A DNA stretch of 64,000 nucleotides from Hofstenia miamia (GCA_900660155.1 CABFPE010000178.1:615976-679975), one strand, 5' to 3'; positions 35,933-44,715 are shown, numbered from the stretch's first letter. A program made the numbers and translations. Notes: generated by a model from the sequence alone, not told the origin.

Positions 35933-37048
35933 TCAATTTTGTTCCACACTTTTTTTTATTTGCTTGTGTATTGCCTCTCTGTTGAGATATAAATTGTATG
36001 GGGTTACTGCTCCTTCAATATATATTCTTTCTTTATTGTCATTTCTGACCAATATTTCTTTAGACTTCTTATAACATTCATCATTTACGATTTTTTCAGC
36101 CTCTTCCAGTTTATTCACATTTGTGTTTTCTTTGTGCCACAATGCTCTTACTGCCTTTTTATTCTTTAATCGCCATGCTGGTAATAACATAGGTACAGAA
36201 ATTGTCAGCAGCAGTGTACACTTTAGTAATGTAGTCAGTGTTTGTTTTTCTATATCTTTGTATGATCCCTCCATTCTTGATGTTGTTGCCATCCCAAAAG
36301 TCGTGGGATAATTGTTTTTACTCATTTTTATATTTTCCCAAAACATATTAGTTAATCCATGCTTCATAAGATTTTGAGCAGTTTTGGCCTTCATTACAAA
36401 TTTCGAAGTTATACATTCAATATCCATGGCTAACTGATTTTGCGGTTGTAACATTTGATTTATTTCTTGTCTCATAAATGCTTCAGTACAAAGTATCTTT
36501 ATCATTGACTTTGTTTCTCTTTTGTACACTTCACCATATATTCTCTGTACTATATTATCTGTCTTTTCTCTTTTTACAGTTATTTCTACCAAGAGACGTT
36601 CATCATCTGTATTGACCCAAGATGTCTCACTCAGCTCTTTTTCACCCCATTTCTCCATATTAATTTTGTCTATTTCTCTCTGTGTGTTTGGGGTTAGCGC
36701 AATTGCATTTGATTGTAGCAATAATTCTTCCATTCTCATTTCTTCTTGTGACTTGCTGACCATTTCTATGATTTCTATTGGTCTATTTTCTCCTTCTTTC
36801 CGCATGACTTCTGATTTCTTAATTATTTTGGTATAAGCACATTGCGGATATTCTCTAATGTACTTTTTCATCTCATGTGTAATCGTTTTGTTTATCTCCT
36901 TCTTTGCTATTTCTTGTATTGTCTCCAGTGTACTGGCACTTTCTCTTCTTATTAGATTACGAGTTGTCATCCAAGGTTGCTGTCTTAGCGCTTTCAGTTT
37001 TGTGTTCAAAGTAGCTCCCCACATAAACTTTTTCGCCTCATCATTCAA
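35933..37048 (-). CDS. LTR-type element, 371-codon ORF of unknown function
   Basis: A long Lys/Glu/Met-rich frame whose reading is open upstream to at least 37,127 (L-G-R-P-S-I-V-E-L-A-N-K-T-G precedes the Met). No reverse transcriptase, RNase H or integrase motif is present: there is no Y-x-D-D, no D-D-E pattern and no zinc-binding H-H-C-C. A hydrophobic run of roughly 17-20 residues occurs at about residue 280-300 (L-L-L-T-I-S-V-P-M-L-L-P), followed by a basic patch. This could be a membrane segment, as in an envelope-like protein, or just a buried helix. It lies between the upstream ORF and the polypurine tract. Its purine-rich minus-strand bias matches that of its neighbours. Confidence 0.55.
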   Translation of the reverse strand: MNDEAKKFMWGATLNTKLKALRQQPWMTTRNLIRRESASTLETIQEIAKKEINKTITHEMKKYIREYPQCAYTKIIKKSEVMRKEGENRPIEIIEMVSKSQEEMRMEELLLQSNAIALTPNTQREIDKINMEKWGEKELSETSWVNTDDERLLVEITVKREKTDNIVQRIYGEVYKRETKSMIKILCTEAFMRQEINQMLQPQNQLAMDIECITSKFVMKAKTAQNLMKHGLTNMFWENIKMSKNNYPTTFGMATTSRMEGSYKDIEKQTLTTLLKCTLLLTISVPMLLPAWRLKNKKAVRALWHKENTNVNKLEEAEKIVNDECYKKSKEILVRNDNKERIYIEGAVTPYNLYLNREAIHKQIKKSVEQN

Positions 37049-37426
37049 TATATCTATTTCTGCAGGGCATATTCCTGTTTTGTTGGCAAGTTCTACAATA
37101 CTTGGTCTGCCCAGTGTGTGCTGTTGAGTTAACAGTCATGTATAATACTTCTCAAAGTTTTGTTGAACCTTCTTGGTCGGCAATAGTGATAGTATTTCCA
37201 CATACTGTAACATCCATTGTTTTATGTTCACGGTATCAGTGCTATAGCTATCTCATATCTTTTGTTCTTTGCCATGTTTTTTCTCTCTTTCTTTCTTATT
37301 GGCAAAACTAATTTTTCATTGTTTGTTAAAGCTATACTTAGTATCCATATCAATGTTCTTGCTCATATGTGTGGTGCATTGATTTCTTTGAAAATCATGT
37401 TTCTGAAGTTTCATTTTGAATCCATC

Positions 37427-38146
37427 TCATATGCTTTCTAGTAGTGCCATCTCCAATGTTTTGTTATACGTCTTTATAGGCGATCTTATATCAATCTTAG
37501 GCCATTCTTCATGTACAGGTTTCTCTGTTTTCATTTCTTTCCATACATCCATAATGTTTTTCAAGTGCTCTGGCGTCTGATTCATGCTACACTTTACATA
37601 CAGATTTCCTATTTCCTCTAGATGCTCTGTTATTCCAAGTATCTCAATTGTCCTCACTTGGTAATACATGTCTATGGCTATTTTTGGCTCGACCATCACT
37701 CTTTCTGCTGGCACTATTGTATTAATTTGCAAATCTATGTTAATCATCTCTGATATTACTTCGCCACTTTTGTCCATTATAAAAATGTTTTCCAATTTTT
37801 CTTCTAAAGTTTGTAAAAACTCTGGCATCTCTTCTTTTCTTTGAGGTCTCACGATTTCTATCACTTTTGTTTTGTATTCCTTAGCCATTTTCAACGTTTC
37901 TTCTATATTTACTTCAAGATTTCTAGAGGTCATCTCTGTTTGTTTAATGAAATATGTCACCATCAAGTGCTCTCTGTCCAGATTAACTTGTTCGCATTTC
38001 TCGATCAGTTTGTTTTTGTTTTTAATCAATTTCTGAACATCTTTCAGTGTGAATGTTTCCTCAAACGTTATTTGCCTGTACTTTTGAAATATGGTCGATT
38101 GAAATCTTCCTTCATGTTTTTTGCATATGATACAATCGTGTTGCAT
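37427..38146 (-). CDS. LTR-type element, -1 frame ORF downstream of protease
   Basis: The 239-codon frame overlaps the end of the protease ORF by 79 nt and lies in its -1 frame. The usable part begins K-K-H-E-G-R-F-Q-S-T-I-F after the slippery site at 38,116-38,122. The product is highly charged and mostly helical in appearance, with L-I-K-N-K-N-K-L-I-E-K and similar coiled-coil-like runs. It has no Cys-His zinc knuckle. Normally a pol with reverse transcriptase would follow a protease, but no RT block is visible. It is either a novel domain, a capsid-like domain in an unusual position, or the 3' ORF of an element that lost its pol. Confidence 0.6.
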   Translation of the reverse strand: MQHDCIICKKHEGRFQSTIFQKYRQITFEETFTLKDVQKLIKNKNKLIEKCEQVNLDREHLMVTYFIKQTEMTSRNLEVNIEETLKMAKEYKTKVIEIVRPQRKEEMPEFLQTLEEKLENIFIMDKSGEVISEMINIDLQINTIVPAERVMVEPKIAIDMYYQVRTIEILGITEHLEEIGNLYVKCSMNQTPEHLKNIMDVWKEMKTEKPVHEEWPKIDIRSPIKTYNKTLEMALLESI

Positions 38147-39294
38147 ACTGGCCTATTTTGTTTATCAATTACTATGGGGATTGCCAATGATTCTGTTTCT
38201 TTTGTTGACAAATTTTGTTGTAAGAATCTTTTCATTTCTGGTGATAAGTTATCTTGTGAGTTGTATCGAATTTTTCTATTTGTGATGAAATATGGGTGGA
38301 TCTTACCTTTCCCAATTTTAGTCATTCTGCTCTTGAGCTCCTCTGATCTAGATGACTTCATTGTTGTGGATGTTTGTCTATGCAAAAAAGGTTGTGAACT
38401 GTGTGTTGCTGTTGCAAATGAACTAGTTGATGGCTGCTCTGAAGTGTCCATTTCTGATTTGTTGCTTATGTCCTGTATATCTGGGTCAATGGATTGACTG
38501 CAGATTTTGGTACCTGCTGCCTTTAATTGCAGACAAGGACCTATTTGCACAGCTTTGTACTCTCCGCCCCTTAACTGACTTCGAGTTCTGCTGGATGTGG
38601 CAGAGTGTTCCATTGAAGAGCTCGATCTTTGTTCCAACCTCACGCCCTTTAACTGATGCTCAGTATTATGATGTTGGCCCTCTCTTACCCGCATGCCCCT
38701 TAAATGACATTTGGTTGAGGGTGATCTTTGTGGTGTCATCTCCATCCTCATGCCCTTTAACCGACAATCGGATTGAGGAGATTTCCTTCTTACTCTTATC
38801 ATGCATAAACTAGACGGGATCGACAATTTTTTCGTGTTTATTCCCACTTGATTATATATCATTATCTCTGTATTTACTTTATACACTGTTTCAATTTCAC
38901 ACATCTTCCAGTTGTTCAGCAATATTCTCACATCTTGTGTCAACTTAAACAATATTGTATCATCCACATTTTCGTCTTCATAGGTTGTTACTACCTGCTC
39001 TTGTACTGTTATCATTCTGTTATTATAATTTATGATACACTTATTGTCCGTTAGAAAATCATTTCCAAGTATAACTTCGTATGGTAGTTGGTTTTTCTCC
39101 ATATTCAGTACTGTAAATGTTTGTTGGAATGTCATATTCGCCACTCTTATAAGCACATTTTCCAACTTACCTTTCACATCTATGTAATCTCCTGATGCGT
39201 TTATCAATCTGATTTTCTCGTTATTTAATTGCTTTCTTTGAAACCCAACTTTTGTTGCACATTCATAAGTTATTGATTGATGATTTCGTAACAT
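38068..39294 (-). CDS. LTR-type element, retropepsin-like protease ORF (5'-truncated)
   Basis: The 408-codon frame starts inside an aspartyl protease fold. The run Y-E-V-I-L-G-N-D-F-L (residues ~71-80), followed by I-N-Y-N-N-R-M-I-T-V, matches the C-terminal I-L-G-x-D-F-L block of Ty3/Gypsy-type retropepsins. The catalytic D-T/S-G loop should lie just upstream of residue 1 but is not found, because LINE 5 sequence begins there. After the protease come four to five copies of a short motif L-K-G-M-R or L-R-G-M-R spaced by about 17-20 residues (residues ~165-250), then a Ser/Thr-rich linker. The frame ends at 38,068. A canonical A AAA AAC slippery site lies 46 nt before the stop, suggesting -1 frameshifting into the next ORF. 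Confidence 0.7.
   Translation of the reverse strand: MLRNHQSITYECATKVGFQRKQLNNEKIRLINASGDYIDVKGKLENVLIRVANMTFQQTFTVLNMEKNQLPYEVILGNDFLTDNKCIINYNNRMITVQEQVVTTYEDENVDDTILFKLTQDVRILLNNWKMCEIETVYKVNTEIMIYNQVGINTKKLSIPSSLCMIRVRRKSPQSDCRLKGMRMEMTPQRSPSTKCHLRGMRVREGQHHNTEHQLKGVRLEQRSSSSMEHSATSSRTRSQLRGGEYKAVQIGPCLQLKAAGTKICSQSIDPDIQDISNKSEMDTSEQPSTSSFATATHSSQPFLHRQTSTTMKSSRSEELKSRMTKIGKGKIHPYFITNRKIRYNSQDNLSPEMKRFLQQNLSTKETESLAIPIVIDKQNRPVCNTIVSYAKNMKEDFNRPYFKSTGK
38116..38122 (-). promoter_or_regulatory. Candidate -1 ribosomal frameshift slippery site (A AAA AAC)
   Basis: The minus strand reads GCA AAA AAC ATG in the protease frame, so the heptamer is in the exact X-XXY-YYZ phase. Slipping back one base continues as C-A-T G-A-A, entering the downstream open frame (H-E-G-R-F). 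It lies within the 79-nt ORF overlap. No strong downstream stem was seen by eye. Confidence 0.6.
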
Positions 39295-39347
39295 GTGAAC
39301 CCAAGAATCATTGAATATGGTAGACAGTGGAGGTTACAGCAAGAATG

Positions 39348-41417
39348 CTAGTATTTCTTGAAGAATCTGTTTGGAAAAATATACGTAAATTTCCTAACAT
39401 CTCTTTCAAAGGCTGGTAAACGGTCCCGAACACTTGTAGAGGCATAGTCACTTCTTCCAGGTACTAGATTTGGTAGCAAATTGTCCTCATAGTACATTCT
39501 CTTCAACAGCTTTTCATCTGACTTTCTCACAATTGTTTTGATAGATTCAAAGTTATCCATATATCCCAGTCGCATTGCCTTCCTCTGTAGTTTGTCTATG
39601 AGTTGCTGTAATGACTTCCTGCATCCTCCCCATACTGAGACCAAATAGGTTATGTTTGGCAATATCAACACAGTGTAAAGTATCTTGAGTTCGCGTAAGG
39701 AGTAACCTTGTGCCTTTAACTTATTTAGAAGGAACATTTTGCTTCTGCATTTTTGAAGAAGCTTTGAGAAATGTTCTTCAAATGACAAGGCATTATCAAT
39801 GTACACTCCAAGGATTTTAATGGCTTGAAAGACTTTGCCAGATGCGTATTGTGTAGTAGTCAAAGGAGACCTACCCTTAGAAAAAATCATTTCAATAGTT
39901 TTTCTTTGTTCATCGATAGGTTGTTGTTATTACACCAGTCTTTCATTGCACAGAGCACTTCTTGTGCCCTGTCTTGACCACGTGTTCCACCCAGTAGGAT
40001 TGTAGCATCATCTGCGTATTTTACTAAAGAGACATCACCTCAGTTCAAAACAAGATAATCATATAATAAGTTGAATAAGATTGGCCCCAGAATAGAGCCT
40101 TGGGGTATACCAGCTTTTGTGCTGAGAAGTCACGAATGTCACCCATTGAAGTAAAAAATGTTGTCCTGTCTAGAAGGAAGTCGCAAACTAGATTGACAAC
40201 ATATGGCGAGATATTCAGTTGGCAAAGAGAGTTAACCATCTGATCGCGCTTTACTGAGATAATATGATTTAATCATATCCTTTGCTTTATTGATTATGCG
40301 CATGAGAGCCATTTCTGTCATTGACGACTTTCTGAAATGAATTGATTCTGCTTCAGTCTGGCATTGTAGGCTTTGGAGATGAACTTGTCATATATCATTC
40401 TCTCTAAGTGCCTCGACAGGATTGGCTTTAGAGATACAGGTCTCAGGTCAGTAACAGACTTCACTTTTGAGCGTTTTGGAATAGGAATGACTCTGGATAC
40501 TTTGAATGAATTCGGAAAGCACCCTCTTACCAAACACAAATTGTAAATGTGACACAAAGGCTCAGCTAGGTTGTGAGCATTCTGTCGAATGAGCCAATAT
40601 GGAATCTGATCAATTCCTGGCTCAGTTTTCTTTATTTTTCATAAACTATGGTAAACTTCATGAATTGTAAATTCAGGAGGAATACTGTTATCTACGTAAT
40701 CACGGACCATTGCAGTATATTTATTAATATGGGAAACTTGTGTGTAATGTTTGTTAATTTCATCAACATCCAAAGCCATATCCACGTGATGAGTCACATG
40801 GTGAGACCGCCTTCCACCATTGTTTTGATCCCACTTTATGTTTCATTTTGGCAATATTATCAAGCATGGTTTTCCTGATTCTTTGAGATAGAGCATTAGC
40901 GTCATGCTTGCGGTTCTGAACTTCAAGAAAATATTCCCTCTTCAACATAAGTTTGACCAGCTGCATCACATGGGGTGGGTCTTTTTCAAAGATCTTGAAT
41001 TCTTGACCAGACAGTAGGGTTGAAAAGTTCGAGCATACATTGGGTCAGAATTTCCAGCATTCTGTCAGGATCATTTATTTGAAGGATATCAAGGAAGTTT
41101 GTTCTGTTCATAGCAATGTGCAATGCTCTGACATCTTATTGTCGAATATTACGAACAAAAGCAATCTTTCGTTGAGTTCTAGAATGATTCTTATCCTTTA
41201 TGATAATGGCGCTGTGATCAGAGAGAACTGTAGTTCTTTTAGAGTACGCTGGGTGGTAATCTCTCCCAGCAGTTGAGAGAATAAAATCGAGTTGATTACG
41301 TCCGCATGTGCTCCCAATATGCAGGTGTTCCATTGGTAATGCGTCGAGTATTTTGGTTGGGTTAAAATCGTTGAAGTCACCGCATATTGTGAAGTGTGCA
41401 GTTGAGTACTGCCATTG
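39348..41417 (-). pseudogene. LINE 5: endonuclease and reverse transcriptase
   Basis: On the minus strand, C-G-D-F-N-D-F (near 41,385), G-R-N-Q-L-D-F-I-L-S (near 41,290) and L-S-D-H-S-A-I-I (near 41,215) give the endonuclease. C-F-P-N-S-F-K-V-S-R-V-I-P-I-P-K and D-L-R-P-V-S-L-K-P-I-L-S (40,557-40,420) are RT fingers. Q-G-S-I-L-G-P-I-L-F (near 40,090) and Y-A-D-D-A-T-I-L-L-G-G (near 40,020) carry the catalytic Asp pair. I-L-G-V-Y-I-D-N-A-L-S-F-E-E-H-F (39,812-39,765) is the thumb, and the frame runs to F-F-K-K-Y-stop. Several frameshifts and a stop break it, yet long stretches are intact, so it is younger than LINEs A-D and visibly richer in GC. The 5' end is hidden in the N gap. The 3' end abuts the LTR-type element. 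Confidence 0.9.
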
Positions 41418-42417
41418 NNNNNNNNNNNNNNNNNNNNNNNNNNNNNNNNNNNNNNNNNNNNNNNNNNNNNNNNNNNNNNNNNNNNNNNNNNNNNNNNNNN
41501 NNNNNNNNNNNNNNNNNNNNNNNNNNNNNNNNNNNNNNNNNNNNNNNNNNNNNNNNNNNNNNNNNNNNNNNNNNNNNNNNNNNNNNNNNNNNNNNNNNNN
41601 NNNNNNNNNNNNNNNNNNNNNNNNNNNNNNNNNNNNNNNNNNNNNNNNNNNNNNNNNNNNNNNNNNNNNNNNNNNNNNNNNNNNNNNNNNNNNNNNNNNN
41701 NNNNNNNNNNNNNNNNNNNNNNNNNNNNNNNNNNNNNNNNNNNNNNNNNNNNNNNNNNNNNNNNNNNNNNNNNNNNNNNNNNNNNNNNNNNNNNNNNNNN
41801 NNNNNNNNNNNNNNNNNNNNNNNNNNNNNNNNNNNNNNNNNNNNNNNNNNNNNNNNNNNNNNNNNNNNNNNNNNNNNNNNNNNNNNNNNNNNNNNNNNNN
41901 NNNNNNNNNNNNNNNNNNNNNNNNNNNNNNNNNNNNNNNNNNNNNNNNNNNNNNNNNNNNNNNNNNNNNNNNNNNNNNNNNNNNNNNNNNNNNNNNNNNN
42001 NNNNNNNNNNNNNNNNNNNNNNNNNNNNNNNNNNNNNNNNNNNNNNNNNNNNNNNNNNNNNNNNNNNNNNNNNNNNNNNNNNNNNNNNNNNNNNNNNNNN
42101 NNNNNNNNNNNNNNNNNNNNNNNNNNNNNNNNNNNNNNNNNNNNNNNNNNNNNNNNNNNNNNNNNNNNNNNNNNNNNNNNNNNNNNNNNNNNNNNNNNNN
42201 NNNNNNNNNNNNNNNNNNNNNNNNNNNNNNNNNNNNNNNNNNNNNNNNNNNNNNNNNNNNNNNNNNNNNNNNNNNNNNNNNNNNNNNNNNNNNNNNNNNN
42301 NNNNNNNNNNNNNNNNNNNNNNNNNNNNNNNNNNNNNNNNNNNNNNNNNNNNNNNNNNNNNNNNNNNNNNNNNNNNNNNNNNNNNNNNNNNNNNNNNNNN
42401 NNNNNNNNNNNNNNNNN
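41418..42417. other. 1000-N assembly gap
   Basis: Exactly 1000 N, a placeholder length. It separates LINE 5 (minus) from LINE C material (plus). Open frames reported across it are meaningless. Confidence 0.98.
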
Positions 42418-42460
42418 AAAAAAAAGAAAACACCGCTACATCAAATGTTCGCCCGCCTAA

Positions 42461-43114
42461 ACCAAGAAAACGCCGCTGAAGCTCTCCTACATCTTTTTAA
42501 ATCAACACTATCTTCACCAGCAACCGCCGATAAAACACCGGAAGAAGTCGCCCCTTGCACCAACACCTCAAAAAGAGATCGCCATTGCATCACCAAACGT
42601 TCCTTCATCGCCCAAACTCTTCATTTCCGAAGATATCGCCCGCACCGCAAAAACTAGGAAAAGAAAACAACCACAAGTAAAGAAGATTAAGAATGGAACA
42701 ACTACACTTATCATAGGAAGCAGCATCCTCAAATACGCTCGTTCACGTCATCTCCTTCAAAATCAAATCACAACCATTCACTCGTATCGAGGAAGTAGCA
42801 CCGCAGCTCTAACGCAAAAAATCACGCAATACGAAAGTACTCACGTCGACACTGTAATGCTCAACACCGGTCTAATCCATGCACTCAAGTTCAATCCTAA
42901 CACATTCCGCCAAAAGCTACAAAGCGTCATCACAGAAGTCAAGAACATCTCAAAGAACTTTGCAATCCAACAATGTAATCAAATCATAAGAAGTTTCTCT
43001 CAACGTCGTCTTAGTGTCATTCCAGTCTTTGATCATTTCCTTCTTTCGCCACGCTTAATCAATTCCACTCTTCTTGCTTCACCTGTCTCGGAAAGGTCTT
43101 CATCCGCAATCTAA
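42461..43114 (+). pseudogene. LINE ORF1-like protein with SGNH-hydrolase-like region (partial)
   Basis: The frame is open for 217 codons after a stop at 42,458-42,460. It has a Lys/Pro-rich N-terminal part, then T-T-L-I-I-G-S-S-I-L-K-Y-A-R (42,695-42,736). Next come H-S-Y-R-G-S-S-T-A-A-L and V-D-T-V-M-L-N-T-G-L-I-H-A-L. This order resembles the G-D-S-I-L...G-T-N-D pattern of the esterase-like domain found in ORF1 of some CR1/L2 LINEs. However, the G-D-S Asp is Ser and the G-x-N-D is altered, so catalysis is doubtful. Base composition is far richer in C than LINE C downstream. The segment is bounded by the 1000-N gap and a single N at 43,231, so it may belong to a different element. Confidence 0.55.
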
Positions 43115-43231
43115 AAAACTACTTTCACCCTCTGTCAACTCGTCCGAATCACTACGGTTCATTGTGAAATTTCGCATGCCAAAGCAGCATCTAACAATAC
43201 ACGCCGTGCTCTACTGCCGACACCCGCTTTN

Positions 43232-43525
43232 GTTAAACAACGAAATTAATCCAAATTTGTTCAATCCAAACCCCGCAATCTTTGATATTTTTGTTAAAAA
43301 TAGGGATAGTAGAGGTGGTCTTATGATGATTGTACCAAAAGAATTAAATCCAAGACGAAAAAAAAATCTTGAATCCGATCATTCTGTTTTTGAATCTTTA
43401 TGGATTGAAATTAAATCATCTACAAATTCCTCTGAACATGAATTAATTAATGCGACTAATAATCCAAATAAGAATTTTCTTGTAGAATATATATAGTTTA
43501 AATGCGATGAAATTTCAAATATTCC
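43232..43525 (+). repeat. 294-bp duplicate of LINE C endonuclease segment
   Basis: This matches 43,924-44,217 almost base for base and is bounded on both sides by a single N (43,231 and 43,526). It interrupts the order ORF1-ORF2. The clean edges at Ns indicate a scaffolding error. Confidence 0.9.
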
Positions 43526-43544
43526 NACACCGTCAGCTATTCCA

Positions 43545-43790
43545 ATGAATAAGGTAAACTTTTGGAAAACACTATTTTTATTTGTATTACTCCTTAAAAA
43601 TGTAAAATTATATTATATAAATGTGAGCCATCCACCCATACACACATACAAATTTCATTATCAACGCTACTATCAATTATCACTAAACTTTAGCAAAAAT
43701 TTTCTTACGTTCATCCTTGATTACTTTTATAATAATTTAATTATTCTAGCAGGAGATATAGAATTAAATCCTGGCCCAATCTTAGATTAA
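43545..43790 (+). pseudogene. LINE C ORF2 N-terminal leader ending in 2A-like motif
   Basis: The 81-codon frame starts M-N-K-V-N-F-W-K-T followed by the hydrophobic L-F-L-F-V-L-L-L-K (residues 10-18), which looks like a signal peptide or signal anchor. A Tyr/His-rich middle follows. It ends F-I-L-D-Y-F-Y-N-N-L-I-I-L-A and then G-D-I-E-L-N-P-G-P (43,753-43,779). A TAA at 43,788 breaks the frame. After it the same frame continues C-N-L-E-N-L-G and Y-L-N-A-R-S-L-N-S-N, the start of the endonuclease. In the ancestor, leader, 2A and endonuclease were thus probably one ORF. The 2A would release the enzyme from the leader during translation. Hydrophobic leaders before 2A in some CR1-like elements are established; the role here is inferred. 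Confidence 0.8.
43753..43779 (+). other. 2A-like ribosome-skipping motif in LINE C
   Basis: This encodes G-D-I-E-L-N-P-G-P, a full match to D-x-E-x-N-P-G-P, with the hydrophobic L-I-I-L-A just before it, as in efficient 2A sequences. Position relative to the endonuclease is the same as in LINEs A and B. Confidence 0.9.
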
Positions 43791-43839
43791 TGTAATCTTG
43801 AAAATTTAGGGAATCATTATAAAGATAATTTTAAGTATA

Positions 43840-44715
43840 TTTATTTAAACGCCAGAAGTCTGAATTCAAATAGAAATCACTTTCTTAAAATTGCAATTCA
43901 ATTATCACTATTACAGAAACTTGGTTAAACAACGAAATTAATCCAAATTTGTTCAATCCAAACCCCGCAATCTTTGATATTTTTGTTAAAAATAGGGATA
44001 GTAGAGGTGGTCTTATGATGATTGTACCAAAAGAATTAAATCCAAGACGAAAAAAAAATCTTGAATCCGATCATTCTGTTTTTGAATCTTTATGGATTGA
44101 AATTAAATCATCTACAAATTCCTCTGAACATGAATTAATTAATGCGACTAATAATCCAAATAAGAATTTTTTTGTAGAATATATATAGTTTAAATGCGAT
44201 GAAATTTCAAATATTCCTAATAATAACTATTCCCTAAACATATTAGGTGACTTTAATATAAATTATTTCAGTTTTTATGAAAAAATGCATTGAATGAACT
44301 ATGTGCTATTTATAACTTAAAAATTATCAACACTCAGAATCCCACTAGAAGAACGACATTAATTGATTATTTTTTATGTAATTCAGAAACTCTATATAAA
44401 CATTTAATCCTCGAATCTTTCAGTGGTCATGCACTCTGCATTTATATTAGTACATATCATGCTAAGTTATCTAAATTTAAAACGATTTATGCTAGGGATT
44501 TCAAAAACTATTCAGATGAAATCATGGAAAATTTACTTAAAAATATTCCATTCGACTATATTTTTACTCTAAATTCTGGTTCCCACATGGTAAATTACAT
44601 TGCCGCACAGATCAATCAAGCACTAAACAAAGTAGCACCGCTTAAGTCCCACCGAGTAATTAACAAATCACGACGATTTAACTTAACCGCAAATGACCAT
44701 CAACAAACTACATAA
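43840..44715 (+). pseudogene. LINE C endonuclease domain, first copy
   Basis: Blocks in order are Y-L-N-A-R-S-L, I-T-E-T-W-L-N-N (after a small shift near 43,910), R-G-G-L-M-M-I-V-P-K and E-S-L-W-I-E-I-K. They continue with I-L-G-D-F-N-I-N-Y-F (near 44,240), then N-P-T-R-R-T-T-L-I-D-Y-F and E-S-F-S-G-H-A-L-C. The last block should be S-D-H; here the catalytic Asp is Gly, so this lineage would not cut DNA. A TGA at 44,291 and the small deletion near 43,905 also disable it. The linker follows with K-V-A-P-L-K-S-H-R. Confidence 0.85.

Noticed and set aside
37100-37430. Treating 37,427-37,048 as a non-coding spacer
   Set aside because: Minus-strand protein-like pieces continue through it (for example L-G-R-P-S-I-V-E-L-A-N-K-T-G before the 371-codon ORF). 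It is more likely frame-broken coding sequence than a true intergenic spacer.
36522-37441. Plus-strand hydrophobic frames resembling membrane proteins
   Set aside because: These are also antisense shadows. The pyrimidine-rich strand gives apparent transmembrane segments with no other support.
37841-38813. Plus-strand open frames of 218 and 128 codons opposite the LTR-type element
   Set aside because: They are antisense shadows of the minus-strand ORFs. The plus readings are Phe/Ser/Leu-rich, as expected when a Lys/Glu-rich frame is read backwards, and the minus strand has the recognisable retropepsin block.
41198-42657. Very long open frames across the 1000-N gap
   Set aside because: They consist almost entirely of undefined residues. 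The real sequence on either side belongs to different elements on opposite strands.
43074-43496. 140-codon frame joining ORF1 tail to endonuclease sequence
   Set aside because: It crosses the single N at 43,231, a scaffold join, and mixes two unrelated frames.
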